DNA from: JABDFW01 sp035550215
Lineage (GTDB): Bacteria; Bacteroidota; Bacteroidia; Chitinophagales; Chitinophagaceae
DNA: 64,000 bases
Assembly (NCBI GenBank): GCA_035550215.1
Contig: DASZPM010000031.1
Span: 124,001 to 188,000 of the forward strand
Reading direction: 5' to 3'
Positions within the stretch are counted from its first letter, which is position 1, and each line of letters opens with the position of its first letter. Positions 8,438 through 17,524 of the stretch are shown here, piece after piece. The notes under the pieces were generated by a model. The model searched no databases, had not been told where the DNA came from, and saw only the letters and a program-made list of their open reading frames with translations. The position numbers were made by a program, and so were the translations under genes.

Positions 8438-9310
8438 ATGAAAGTAGCGGGCTTTTCATTCATAAAAAACGCGGTAAAGTTTCAGTACCCTGTAGCAGAA
8501 GCACTGCAGTCAATCCTTCCTCTTTGTGATGAAGTGTTCGTTGCCGTGGGTAACTCAGAAGATAACACCCGCGAAATAGTTGCGGGGATTGACAAAAAAA
8601 TTACCATAATTGATACGGTTTGGGATGAGAGTGTTAAACAGGGGGGCAGGGTGCTGGCCGCAGAAACCGACAAGGCGTTTAAGGCTGTAGGGGCTGACGC
8701 TGACTGGTGTGTTTATATACAGGGCGATGAGGTAATGCACGAGGACGGCTATGCAGAAGTGACTGAAGAAATGAAAAAGTGGAAAGATGATAAAAACGTG
8801 GACGGCCTGCTTTTTCGCTACCGGCATTTTTACGGCTCGTTCGACTACCTGGGCATATCGTCACGCTGGTACCGGAATGAAATAAGGGTTATTAAGAACG
8901 ACAAAAGCATTTATTCCTACCGCGACGCGCAGGGGTTCAGGAAGGGGAACAACGAAAAATTAAGGGTAAAGCAGCTTAAGGCATATATTCATCACTATGG
9001 CTGGGTGCGTGAGCCGGCGGCCATGCAGGCAAAGGACAATAATTTTGGCAGGTACTGGAATGGCGATGAATGGGGTAAACAGGCGGAAAAAACCTTTACC
9101 GGCCTGTTTGATTACTCCCGGGTGGATGCACTGGAAAAGTTTACCGGTACACACCCAAAAGTTATGCAGCAGCGCGTTAGCCGGATGAACTGGAAATTTG
9201 ATTACGACCTGTCTTACAACAACTTAAAAATGAAGGACCGGTTTAAAAACTCGCTGGAAAGGGTAACCGGCAAACGTTTTTTTGACTACAGGAACTACGT
9301 AATTATATAA
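8438..9310 (+). CDS. Glycosyltransferase family 2-like
   Basis: A 290-residue GT-A-type protein. The opening FSFIKNAVKFQYP, the strand CDEVFVAVGNSEDNT and the acidic DADWCVYIQGDEV (about residues 87-99) correspond to the nucleotide-sugar binding region of GT2-like enzymes that begin with 'F(I)KNA'. The C-terminal half is rich in aromatic and basic residues, with no membrane span. It is transcribed away from the ABC exporter and shares its upstream region. A TTTG ends five bases before the ATG, so the mRNA may have almost no leader. Likely part of surface glycan synthesis; sugar unknown. Confidence 0.8.
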   Translation: MKVAGFSFIKNAVKFQYPVAEALQSILPLCDEVFVAVGNSEDNTREIVAGIDKKITIIDTVWDESVKQGGRVLAAETDKAFKAVGADADWCVYIQGDEVMHEDGYAEVTEEMKKWKDDKNVDGLLFRYRHFYGSFDYLGISSRWYRNEIRVIKNDKSIYSYRDAQGFRKGNNEKLRVKQLKAYIHHYGWVREPAAMQAKDNNFGRYWNGDEWGKQAEKTFTGLFDYSRVDALEKFTGTHPKVMQQRVSRMNWKFDYDLSYNNLKMKDRFKNSLERVTGKRFFDYRNYVII

Positions 9311-9354
9311 TATATTATGTGCCGCGACTATGGTTCCCTGCATTTTTAAAACTT

Positions 9355-9939
9355 TCAGGCCATTTTTCCTATAAATTCCTCAATCACCCTGGGGTAACTC
9401 GCATGCTCCAGTTTATGAATGCGGTTTGCCAGAGTTTCGGGTGTATCGTCTGGTAAAACAGGGCAAATTGCCTGGAAAATATGGTGGCCATGGTCGTACA
9501 ATTCATCCACTACGTGTATGGTTATACCACTTTCCTGGTCGCGTGCGGCAATAACAGCTTCGTGTACAAAATTGCCGTACATACCTTTTCCGCCATATTT
9601 AGGTAACAGCGCGGGGTGAATATTTAATATTTTGTTGGAATATGCGCCAACAAGCGCCAAAGGCACCTTCCATAAAAAACCGGCAAGTACAATAAAATCC
9701 ACCTGCGCGGCTTTTAGTTCTACGATATAAGCATCACCCCTGAAAAATTTTTCTTTATCCAATAAAATCGTCGGTATATTATTTTTTTTCGCTATATCAA
9801 ACACGCCGGCGCCTGCTTTATTGCTCACAATTAAATTAACGCGAATATTTTTTTTGTTAGGAACATTATTAAAATACTCAATTATTTTTTCAGCGTTTGA
9901 CCCTTTTCCTGATGCAAATACGGCAATGTTAATACTCAT
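9355..9939 (-). CDS. purN: Phosphoribosylglycinamide formyltransferase
   Basis: This 194-residue cytoplasmic enzyme transfers a formyl group from 10-formyl-THF to GAR in purine synthesis. The start shows AVFASGKGSNAEKII, the phosphate-binding loop of the family; the catalytic region is ILNIHPALLPKYGGKGMYG with the Asn-His pair; and the later ESGITIHVVDELYDHG supplies the catalytic Asp. Length is typical of PurN (about 190-215). It stands alone, convergent with the GT gene on its left and divergent from the act operon on its right. Confidence 0.95.
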   Translation of the reverse strand: MSINIAVFASGKGSNAEKIIEYFNNVPNKKNIRVNLIVSNKAGAGVFDIAKKNNIPTILLDKEKFFRGDAYIVELKAAQVDFIVLAGFLWKVPLALVGAYSNKILNIHPALLPKYGGKGMYGNFVHEAVIAARDQESGITIHVVDELYDHGHHIFQAICPVLPDDTPETLANRIHKLEHASYPRVIEEFIGKMA

Positions 9940-10045
9940 GTATATTGCTTATTAAAGCGCAAAAATGTTGAAAATAGTGGAGTTTAAAGCATTTGATTTT
10001 TAGCGGCTTTCATTGGTGTTGCGCGAAATATAGTACAGGATGACG

Positions 10046-10064
10046 GTTAAAAAAAATTTTTAAC
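10046..10064. promoter_or_regulatory. AT-rich inverted repeat upstream of the act operon
   Basis: GTTAAAAA (10046-10053) and TTTTTAAC (10057-10064) form a perfect 8-base inverted repeat with a three-base loop. It lies 28 bases before the -7 box of the act operon and on the purN side of the divergent spacer. It could be an operator or purN-proximal structure; no protein can be assigned. Confidence 0.35.
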
Positions 10065-10091
10065 GTATGGTGTTTTGTCAACATCGTGTCA

Positions 10092-10099
10092 TATTTTTG
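10092..10099 (+). promoter_or_regulatory. Bacteroidota -7 element (TATTTTTG) before actA
   Basis: TATTTTTG matches TAnnTTTG. It is 46 bases before the chosen actA ATG. A TTTTG is present at 10073-10077 but only 14 bases upstream, shorter than the usual ~19-base spacing, so the -33 box is unsure. Confidence 0.4.
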
Positions 10100-10145
10100 C
10101 GGCGTTCGTGAGATTTTTCCACATCCAACCAACAGCATTGTGATT

Positions 10146-11399
10146 ATGACCCACAATAGAAAAATTGCCTCGAAACTAACTATCGGATTTTTTGGTTTTT
10201 TTATTTTCTTGTTTGTAGGCGGCAATATACATGCTCAAAATGCGGCTAATGGTGAAACGTTGTTTAAAGCCAACTGTACTTCCTGCCACGCAATGGAGAC
10301 ACAGCTTACAGGCCCTGCGTTAATGGGCGCGTACAGCCGTTGGAAAGACCCCAAGAAATTACATTTGTGGATAAAACATAACCCGGCGCTCCTTGCCGCG
10401 AAAGACCCTTACGCTACAAGCCTGTATGCGCAGTATAAATCATCAATGACTGATTTCAACAGCATTTTAAGCGATGCTGATGTGGATGATATTATAGCTT
10501 ATATAAAGGGCTATACACCAAAAGCGCCTGCAGCCCCCATACCGGGAAGCACAACAGGAGAACCTGAAAGCGATAATACACTTCTCTACGGCATACTTAC
10601 TTTAATATTGGCGGTTGTAGCCTTTGTATTGTTGCAGGTTAATGCCAACCTTAAAAAACTGGCAGACGATAAAGACGGCATTCCTGCGCAGGAGCCCGTT
10701 CCTTTCTGGAAAAATAAAGCATACATAGCATTCGTAATAGTAATATTGTTCCTGGTAAGCGGTTATATGACCGTTTCAGGCGCAATGGGTTTAGGCCGCA
10801 CCCAAAACTTCCAGCCAAAACAACCTATCTTCTATTCCCACAAAGTACACGCAGGCATTAACCAGATTAACTGTATGTACTGCCACATTGGTACCTACCA
10901 GGGCAAACAGGCTACTGTGCCATCAGTAAATATTTGTATGAACTGCCACATGGCTATTAAAGAATACAAAGGCGCGCAGTTGTACACAGCAGAAGGAGAA
11001 GAAGTGAACGGCACAGCAGAAATTCAAAAGTTATACAAATACGCAAATTATACGCCCGGCCAGGTATGGGATGCCAAAACAGCAAAACCCATTGAATGGA
11101 TAAGGATACATAATTTGCCCGACCACGTATATTTCAATCACTCCCAGCACGTTGTAGCCGGTAAAGTGCAGTGCCAAACCTGCCATGGCGAAATACAAAA
11201 CATGGATGAAGTAAAGCAGTTTGCACCGTTAAGCATGGGCTGGTGTATAAATTGCCACCGCACAACAAAAGTTAACTTTAAGGATAATGGCTTTTACAGC
11301 ATATACGAGAAATTCCAGGACAGGCTGAAGAATAATCCCACAGATAGTATAACTGTAGAAGATATAGGCGGTACCGAGTGTCAAAAATGCCATTATTAA
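10146..11399 (+). CDS. actA: Alternative complex III subunit ActA, multiheme cytochrome c
   Basis: A 417-residue exported cytochrome. Start placed at ATG 10146 because it gives a clean signal peptide ending near HAQ; the ORF extends in frame to 10086 without one. Six CxxCH heme sites are visible: CTSCH (about 43) in an N-terminal monoheme cytochrome c domain, then CMYCH (about 242), CMNCH (264), CQTCH (342), CINCH (366) and CQKCH (411). Two hydrophobic spans (about 140-162 and 195-215) separate the monoheme from the pentaheme part. ActA passes electrons from the quinol:acceptor oxidoreductase to the terminal oxidase at the outer face of the inner membrane. First gene of actABCDEF. Confidence 0.93.
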   Translation: MTHNRKIASKLTIGFFGFFIFLFVGGNIHAQNAANGETLFKANCTSCHAMETQLTGPALMGAYSRWKDPKKLHLWIKHNPALLAAKDPYATSLYAQYKSSMTDFNSILSDADVDDIIAYIKGYTPKAPAAPIPGSTTGEPESDNTLLYGILTLILAVVAFVLLQVNANLKKLADDKDGIPAQEPVPFWKNKAYIAFVIVILFLVSGYMTVSGAMGLGRTQNFQPKQPIFYSHKVHAGINQINCMYCHIGTYQGKQATVPSVNICMNCHMAIKEYKGAQLYTAEGEEVNGTAEIQKLYKYANYTPGQVWDAKTAKPIEWIRIHNLPDHVYFNHSQHVVAGKVQCQTCHGEIQNMDEVKQFAPLSMGWCINCHRTTKVNFKDNGFYSIYEKFQDRLKNNPTDSITVEDIGGTECQKCHY

Positions 11400-11479
11400 T
11401 ATGCCGGCTAAAAATAGCCGGCCACCAACCAAAACATATTTTTTAATACATAAATGTCCGTTTACGGGACAGGGTAAAT

Positions 11480-14400
11480 ATGGAGCAAAATAAACATTGG
11501 CAAAGTTTCGGAGAGCTGAATAATTCTGATGCCTTCCAGGAATCGGGCAAAGATGAGTTTAAGGAAGAGTTGCCGTTTGAAGGCGAAGAAGGCGGCGGCT
11601 TCTTTAAAACACCCACCCCAAGAAGGGATTTTCTTAAATATTTAGGGTTCAGCACTGCGGCCGCAGCTATTGCAGCCGGTTGCGAAATACCGTTAAAAAA
11701 GACCATACCTTTTGCCAATAAACCGGAAGACATAGTACCCGGCGTTGCAGATTATTATGCTACAACATTTTTACAGGACGGAGACGTATTAAGCATTTTG
11801 GCTAAAGTTCGTGATGGCCGTCCCATTAAAATTGAAGGCAACGAACTTTCTCCTTTAACAGAAGGCGGTACTTCAGCCAGGGCACAGGCGTCCGTACTGG
11901 AGTTATATGATTCAACAAGGCTTCGTTTCCCCTCAAAAGGCGGTAACGAACTTACATACGAGGCTGCAGACAGGGATATTGCCGCAGCGCTTGCCGGCTT
12001 AGGCGGTGCACCGGTAGTTATTCTTACCAGCACCATCAATTCACCCACTACTTTGGATGTAATCAACCAGTTTATAGCCAAATACCCCGGCAGCCGCCAC
12101 GTACAATACGATGCGGTTTCTTACACCGGTATGCTGCTTGCCAACGAGGCAACTTATGGCAAAAGGGCAATACCATCCTACCGCTTTGACAATGCAAAAG
12201 TTATTGTGAGCATAGGGGCAGATTTTCTCGGCACATGGTTGAGCCCGGTTGAATTTGCAAGGCAATATTCAAAAGGCAGGAAAATTGACCAGAAAAACCC
12301 GCAACTGAGCAGGCATTTTCATTTTGAAACTGTTGCCACCATGACCGGCGGCAATGCCGATGAAAGGTACCTGCACCGCCCAAGTGAGACAGGCGCTATT
12401 GCAGTAGCCCTATTAAATGCAGTAAAGGGCCAGGCTGTAAGCGGTGTTGAAGACAAGGTAAAAGAAGGCGTTACAAAAGCCGCCAAGGAGTTGCTTGCCA
12501 GTAAAGGTGCAGCGCTGGTTGTTTGTGGCAGCAACGATGTTAATATACAAACCGTAGTAAATGCAATAAATGAAGAGCTGCAGGCAGGTGGTAACACCAT
12601 TGACTGGTCTGCAACACTGAATTATAAAAAAGGTGTTGATAAGGATTTTGCTGACCTGGTGGCAGATATGAATGCCGGGAAAGTTGGCGCTTTATTAGTG
12701 TATGGAGCAAACCCTGCTTATAGCTGGTATGACGCTGATAAGGTAAAAAGCGGTTTGGCTAAAGTTGGCCTTACGGTATCATTCAGCGGCAAGAAAGATG
12801 AAACTGCGGTATTATGTAAATATATATTACCTGACAGTCACTTTTTGGAAAGCTGGGGTGACGCTGAGCCCAAAACAGGCTACTATTCCTTTATGCAGCC
12901 AACCATTCACCCGCTGTTTAAAACACGCCAGTGGCAGGACAGCTTATTAAAATGGAGTGGAGCGGCAACAGATTATCTTACCTATCTTAAAACATATTGG
13001 GCTGGTAAATTAGGCGGCGAAATGGGCTGGGACAAAGCCCTGCAGGACGGTGTATCAACCGCCGCTGCTACTGCCCCCGGCGCTGCCGGTGCGGCATTTA
13101 ATGCAGCTACCGTTGCAGCAGCAATTTCAGCGGCAGGCAGCGGTAAAAAAGGTGGTAAGGTTGAAGTAGTTTTATATCAAAAAGTAGCGATAGGTGCCGG
13201 CCAGGGCACCGGCAACCCATGGTTGCAGGAAATGCCTGACCCGGTAACCAAAGCCACCTGGGACAACTATGTAATAGTTTCTCCTAAAATGGCTAAATCA
13301 TTGCTTGGAATAGACGTTTTGATACCCGGTGAAGCGGATGCTTATGAGGTAAACCCGCCGAAGAAATTGGTAAAAGTTACCGTAAACGGCAAAACAGTTA
13401 CCCTTCCTTCTGTAATCATACCCGGCACAGAACCAAATACCATCGGTATTGCCCTTGGTTATGGCCGCACGCCTGATATAGGCATGGCTGCCCTGACAGA
13501 TGAAGGCACCCCGGTAGGTGCGAACGTTTTTCCGCTGGCAAGTTTTGACGGCAATAGTGTTAACTTTTACGGAGACGCCGATATAGTGTTGGGCGATGGC
13601 ACATTTGTAGTAGCCATGACGCAGACGCACGATGTGTACACCACCCCGCAGGGTACGCGTACCGAAGTGATGAAAGAATTGACTTTAAACTCCTTCAAGA
13701 GCAAACCCATGCAGGTGCTTGAAGACCGTGAGCATGAGTTAAAACCATGGGGCGGCCTTGATAACTTTGAAAGGGACGGGACAATTTACCCGGTTTACGA
13801 TAAACCCGGCATACACTGGGGCATGAACGTAGACCTGAACAGTTGTACAGGTTGCGGGGCCTGCGTTGTTGCCTGCTTTGCTGAGAATAATATACCAATG
13901 GTGGGTAAAAGGGAAGTTTCACGCTTCCACGATATGCACTGGATACGCATTGACCGGTATTACAGCGGTGATGTTGATAATCCTACTGTTGTTTACCAGC
14001 CTTTAATGTGCCAGCATTGCGATAACGCACCATGTGAAAATGTGTGCCCTGTAAATGCAACCAACCATAGCACTGAAGGCCTTAACCAAATGGCATATAA
14101 CCGTTGTATTGGTACAAGGTATTGTGCCAACAACTGTCCTTATAAAGTGCGCCGTTTTAACTGGGCTGATTATACAGGGGCTGACAGCTTCCCGCATAAC
14201 CAGTACGGCCATTTGAGTACTGCTACATGGGATATGAATGCCGAGTTGCCGAGAATGGTACTTAACCCTGATGTTACAGTACGTTCACGCGGGGTTATGG
14301 AAAAATGTTCATTCTGCGTACAGCGCTTACAGGAAGGTAAACTGAAAGCTAAAAAAGAAAGCCGCCCGCTGAAATCAGGTGAAAACAATGAGTGGGATGT

Positions 14401-14602
14401 TAAAACAGCCTGCCAGCAGGCCTGCCCGACAAACGCTATCGTATTTGGTAATAAAAATGACAGCAAGAGCGCGGTTACTGTTGCCCGTGCAGAGAATAAC
14501 GAAAGGCTTTTCCGTGTGATTGAACAACTGCATACTTTGCCTAACGTTACTTACTTAGCCAAAGTACGCAACAGGGATGAAGAACTTAGCATTGAAGAAT
14601 AA
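11480..14602 (+). CDS. actB: Alternative complex III subunit ActB, molybdopterin-like/iron-sulfur protein
   Basis: A 1040-residue protein combining a molybdopterin-oxidoreductase-like domain (about 80-750) with a C-terminal four-cluster ferredoxin domain. A Tat-like RR (48-49) precedes a hydrophobic stretch and a lipobox Cys at 68 (AIAAGC), so it is probably a Tat-exported lipoprotein with a 47-residue cytosolic-side extension. Cys clusters: CTGCGACVVAC (about 788), MCQHCDNAPCENVCP (about 842), CIGTRYCANNCP (about 876), CSFC (943) and CQQACP (977). By homology with characterised ACIII it carries Fe-S clusters and no active Mo cofactor. It lies 80 bases after actA. Confidence 0.95.
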   Translation: MEQNKHWQSFGELNNSDAFQESGKDEFKEELPFEGEEGGGFFKTPTPRRDFLKYLGFSTAAAAIAAGCEIPLKKTIPFANKPEDIVPGVADYYATTFLQDGDVLSILAKVRDGRPIKIEGNELSPLTEGGTSARAQASVLELYDSTRLRFPSKGGNELTYEAADRDIAAALAGLGGAPVVILTSTINSPTTLDVINQFIAKYPGSRHVQYDAVSYTGMLLANEATYGKRAIPSYRFDNAKVIVSIGADFLGTWLSPVEFARQYSKGRKIDQKNPQLSRHFHFETVATMTGGNADERYLHRPSETGAIAVALLNAVKGQAVSGVEDKVKEGVTKAAKELLASKGAALVVCGSNDVNIQTVVNAINEELQAGGNTIDWSATLNYKKGVDKDFADLVADMNAGKVGALLVYGANPAYSWYDADKVKSGLAKVGLTVSFSGKKDETAVLCKYILPDSHFLESWGDAEPKTGYYSFMQPTIHPLFKTRQWQDSLLKWSGAATDYLTYLKTYWAGKLGGEMGWDKALQDGVSTAAATAPGAAGAAFNAATVAAAISAAGSGKKGGKVEVVLYQKVAIGAGQGTGNPWLQEMPDPVTKATWDNYVIVSPKMAKSLLGIDVLIPGEADAYEVNPPKKLVKVTVNGKTVTLPSVIIPGTEPNTIGIALGYGRTPDIGMAALTDEGTPVGANVFPLASFDGNSVNFYGDADIVLGDGTFVVAMTQTHDVYTTPQGTRTEVMKELTLNSFKSKPMQVLEDREHELKPWGGLDNFERDGTIYPVYDKPGIHWGMNVDLNSCTGCGACVVACFAENNIPMVGKREVSRFHDMHWIRIDRYYSGDVDNPTVVYQPLMCQHCDNAPCENVCPVNATNHSTEGLNQMAYNRCIGTRYCANNCPYKVRRFNWADYTGADSFPHNQYGHLSTATWDMNAELPRMVLNPDVTVRSRGVMEKCSFCVQRLQEGKLKAKKESRPLKSGENNEWDVKTACQQACPTNAIVFGNKNDSKSAVTVARAENNERLFRVIEQLHTLPNVTYLAKVRNRDEELSIEE

Positions 14603-14680
14603 AGAGAACAGGACGTTTTAATATTAGGGTATAAATAATTTTTAAGATCTCGCTTACAGCGCGATTCTAAATCTGAAAAA

Positions 14681-16120
14681 ATGCATTTAAAGTACGAATC
14701 ACAGTTAAGGGAACCACTGGTAGATGGCGTTAAAGATTATCACCAGGTAACAGAAGATATTGTGCGCCCTATTGAAGCAAAACCAAGCAGGCTTTGGTAT
14801 GTTGGTTTTTTTGTGGCTGTTTCATGCCTGCTTTTTGGGGTGTACAGTGTGTACAGGGAGGTGACGTATGGTATAGGGCAATGGAACCTTAATAAAACGG
14901 TTGGCTGGGGTTGGGACATCACCAACTTCGTTTGGTGGGTAGGTATCGGTCACGCCGGTACGCTTATCTCCGCTATCCTTTTACTGTTCCGCCAGGGCTG
15001 GAGAACAGGCGTTAACCGCGCTGCAGAAGCTATGACCATCTTCGCGGTTATGTGCGCAGGCCAGTTCCCCATCTTCCACATGGGCCGTGTATGGATGTGC
15101 TTTTTCATTTTCCCTTACCCAAATACACGCGGTCCTGTATGGCCAAACTTTAACTCGCCGCTTATGTGGGACGTGTTCGCCATCTCAACATACTTTACCG
15201 TGTCATTATTATTCTGGTACAGTGGTTTGATTCCTGATTTTGGCACCGTTCGCGACAGGGCAAAAACAAAACTCCGCAAAAAATTATATGGTATAGCGTC
15301 TTTTGGCTGGGTGGGTTCAACCAAACACTGGCAAAGGCACGAAGCATTATCACTGGTACTGGCAGGCCTTGCAACGCCGCTGGTGTTGTCAGTGCACACC
15401 ATAGTATCTATGGACTTCGCCACTTCAGTTATACCCGGCTGGCATACAACCATCTTTCCGCCATACTTTGTTGCGGGTGCCATCTTCTCGGGTTTTGCCA
15501 TGACACAGACATTGCTGCTGGTGATACGCAAAGTATTTGGCCTGCAGGAATATATTACCATGGGCCACGTGGAGGCGATGAATAAAATTATAGTGCTTAC
15601 CGGCTCAATTGTAGGCTGCGCCTACCTTACCGAGTTGTTTATGGCCTGGTACAGCATTAACAAATATGAAGGTTACGCCTTCTGGTACAGCCGTGCCAAC
15701 CTGTTTAGCCCTTACGGATGGGCATACTGGGGCATGATGACCTGTAACGTGTTAAGCCCGCAGATATTCTGGTTCCGCAAAATGAGAAGAAACCTTTTTG
15801 TTACCTTCTTTATGAGCGTAATAGTAAACATAGGTATGTGGTTTGAACGTTTTGTAATCATTGTAACGTCTCTTTACCGTGACTACCTGCCGTCTTCCTG
15901 GACAGTGTACTACCACCCCACTATTTGGGAAGTAGGCTTTTACTTAGGTACTTTCGGGTTGTTCTTTACCTGCTTCTTCCTGTTCTCAAAATACTTCCCC
16001 ACCATTGCCATTGCTGAAATTAAGTATGTACTTAAAACCAGCGGTGAAAACTTTAAAGCTAAAGTGGGCGGTATAGAAATGCAGCAGGTAGAAGAATTTG
16101 CACATGAGCATGCACATTAA
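14681..16120 (+). CDS. actC: Alternative complex III subunit ActC, NrfD/PsrC-type quinol-binding protein
   Basis: A 479-residue polytopic protein of the NrfD/PsrC family with about ten hydrophobic spans, starting near residue 40 (LWYVGFFVAVSCLLFGVY). Conserved histidine and aromatic patches such as WWVGIGHAGTLISA and FHMGRVWMCFFIFPYPNTR are present. In ACIII this subunit holds a quinol-oxidation site and forms the membrane core together with its paralogue ActF. The C-terminus is soluble and His-rich (EFAHEHAH). It follows actB by 78 bases with no terminator. Confidence 0.95.
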   Translation: MHLKYESQLREPLVDGVKDYHQVTEDIVRPIEAKPSRLWYVGFFVAVSCLLFGVYSVYREVTYGIGQWNLNKTVGWGWDITNFVWWVGIGHAGTLISAILLLFRQGWRTGVNRAAEAMTIFAVMCAGQFPIFHMGRVWMCFFIFPYPNTRGPVWPNFNSPLMWDVFAISTYFTVSLLFWYSGLIPDFGTVRDRAKTKLRKKLYGIASFGWVGSTKHWQRHEALSLVLAGLATPLVLSVHTIVSMDFATSVIPGWHTTIFPPYFVAGAIFSGFAMTQTLLLVIRKVFGLQEYITMGHVEAMNKIIVLTGSIVGCAYLTELFMAWYSINKYEGYAFWYSRANLFSPYGWAYWGMMTCNVLSPQIFWFRKMRRNLFVTFFMSVIVNIGMWFERFVIIVTSLYRDYLPSSWTVYYHPTIWEVGFYLGTFGLFFTCFFLFSKYFPTIAIAEIKYVLKTSGENFKAKVGGIEMQQVEEFAHEHAH

Positions 16121-16214
16121 CAGCTAATAGTTGCAGCGTATAGTGTGCAGCCAGTCAGGGTTAAAAATATGTTTTAAGGGTTTAAACATTTGACAATAAA
16201 CAAAGCAAAAAGAA

Positions 16215-16805
16215 ATGTCAAAAAAGAAATTTGTAGTAGGCGCTTTTGATGATGAGGCGGTTTTATTTCCCGCGGTGAAAAAGGTGCGTATGTCCGGTTA
16301 TAAAATCCATGATGTGTACACGCCCTTTGCGGTGCACGGCCTGGACCATGCACTGGGCCTGCGGGATACAAGCCTGCACACTGCCGGCTTTATATATGGT
16401 ATAACCGGAACCTGTACGGCCCTGGGCGGTATAAGCTACGTGTTTACCTACGACTGGCCCCAGAATATCGGTGGTAAGCCGCACTTCTCATTACCGGCAT
16501 GGATACCTATTACTTTTGAGCTAACCGTGTTATTTGCAGCCGTGGGCATGGTGCTTACTTTTTGCTACCTTTGCCAGTTGGCACCATTTGTTAAAAAGCA
16601 TCATTTTCATCCCCGTTCTACCGACGATCTTTTTGTAATGGTGATAGAATGTACTGCGAAAACAAACACAGACGACCTGCAGACTTTTTTAAAGAACAAC
16701 GGCGCTGTTGAAGTAAATGTGCAGGAAGCTGAAACTGAATGGTGGGTTGGAACTTACGATAAAGAGCAGCGATTAATTAAGGATACGCATGTTGAAGTTG
16801 CATAA
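16215..16805 (+). CDS. actD: Alternative complex III subunit ActD (DUF3341)
   Basis: A 196-residue protein of the DUF3341 family. A soluble N-terminal region (KKFVVGAFDDEAVLFPAVKKVR) precedes two hydrophobic spans around residues 55-75 and 95-120 (GIMAS-like FELTVLFAAVGMVLTFCYL), and a short C-terminal domain contains VMVIECTAK. ActD is a structural, cofactor-free subunit of ACIII. The gene's position between actC and actE is the conserved order. Length is normal. Confidence 0.94.
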   Translation: MSKKKFVVGAFDDEAVLFPAVKKVRMSGYKIHDVYTPFAVHGLDHALGLRDTSLHTAGFIYGITGTCTALGGISYVFTYDWPQNIGGKPHFSLPAWIPITFELTVLFAAVGMVLTFCYLCQLAPFVKKHHFHPRSTDDLFVMVIECTAKTNTDDLQTFLKNNGAVEVNVQEAETEWWVGTYDKEQRLIKDTHVEVA

Positions 16806-16818
16806 ACTGAATAGAACA

Positions 16819-17475
16819 ATGAAAAAATTACTTGTTTTTACTTTTCTTTCGGCAGGCGTTGCGCTTGTAAGCTGTAACGACATAAGGCGTGAACAGGGCA
16901 GGGTATATATGCCTGATATGGCATACAGCCGCGCATACGAAACTTATGCAGAAAGGGATTCATCAGTATTTACTACCGACCCTAATAACCCCGGTGATAA
17001 GGTGTTTTATAACAACCTGCCGGTGGAAGGCACTATTGCAAGAGGGGAGGACATGCCTTTCCCGATTGCCAAAGACAAACCCGGCGATACTACAAATTAT
17101 GTTGCAGCAAAGCTTATACAAAACCCGGTAACATCATTAAGCACAGCAGACAGCACCGAAGCTGCACGCCTGTACTTAGTTAACTGCGGTATTTGTCATG
17201 GGCCGAATATGGATGGCAACGGGCCTTTGTGGAAAGATGGCAACGGGCCTTTCCCTGCAAAACCGAAAGATTTGCTTGGCGACCCAATTGTATCAGTTAT
17301 GCCCGAAGGTCAGATGTTTTATTCAGTTACTTATGGTAAAAACCTTATGGGCAGCTATGCTTCACAGTTAAGCCGCAAACAGCGCTGGATGTTGATACAT
17401 TATATAAAAACAATGCAACTGGCTAAAAAGGCAGAAGCAGCAGTGCCGGCAACAAGCAGCACGGCAACCAAATAG
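16819..17475 (+). CDS. actE: Alternative complex III subunit ActE, monoheme cytochrome c lipoprotein
   Basis: Start chosen at ATG 16819 (MKKLLVFTF), which gives a lipoprotein signal with lipobox Cys19 (ALVSC); an in-frame ATG at 16789 lies inside actD. The 218-residue product has one CxxCH heme site, C123-G-I-C-H, within a cytochrome c domain, and a later Met in the VMPEGQMFYSV segment as candidate sixth ligand. ActE anchors to the periplasmic side and may deliver electrons to the oxidase. The gene starts 13 bases after actD. The C-terminus is Ala/Thr-rich. Confidence 0.94.
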   Translation: MKKLLVFTFLSAGVALVSCNDIRREQGRVYMPDMAYSRAYETYAERDSSVFTTDPNNPGDKVFYNNLPVEGTIARGEDMPFPIAKDKPGDTTNYVAAKLIQNPVTSLSTADSTEAARLYLVNCGICHGPNMDGNGPLWKDGNGPFPAKPKDLLGDPIVSVMPEGQMFYSVTYGKNLMGSYASQLSRKQRWMLIHYIKTMQLAKKAEAAVPATSSTATK

Positions 17476-17524
17476 TAATTTTAAATTAGAACGAACTACT
17501 TTAACCGCGATAAAAGAGATTAAG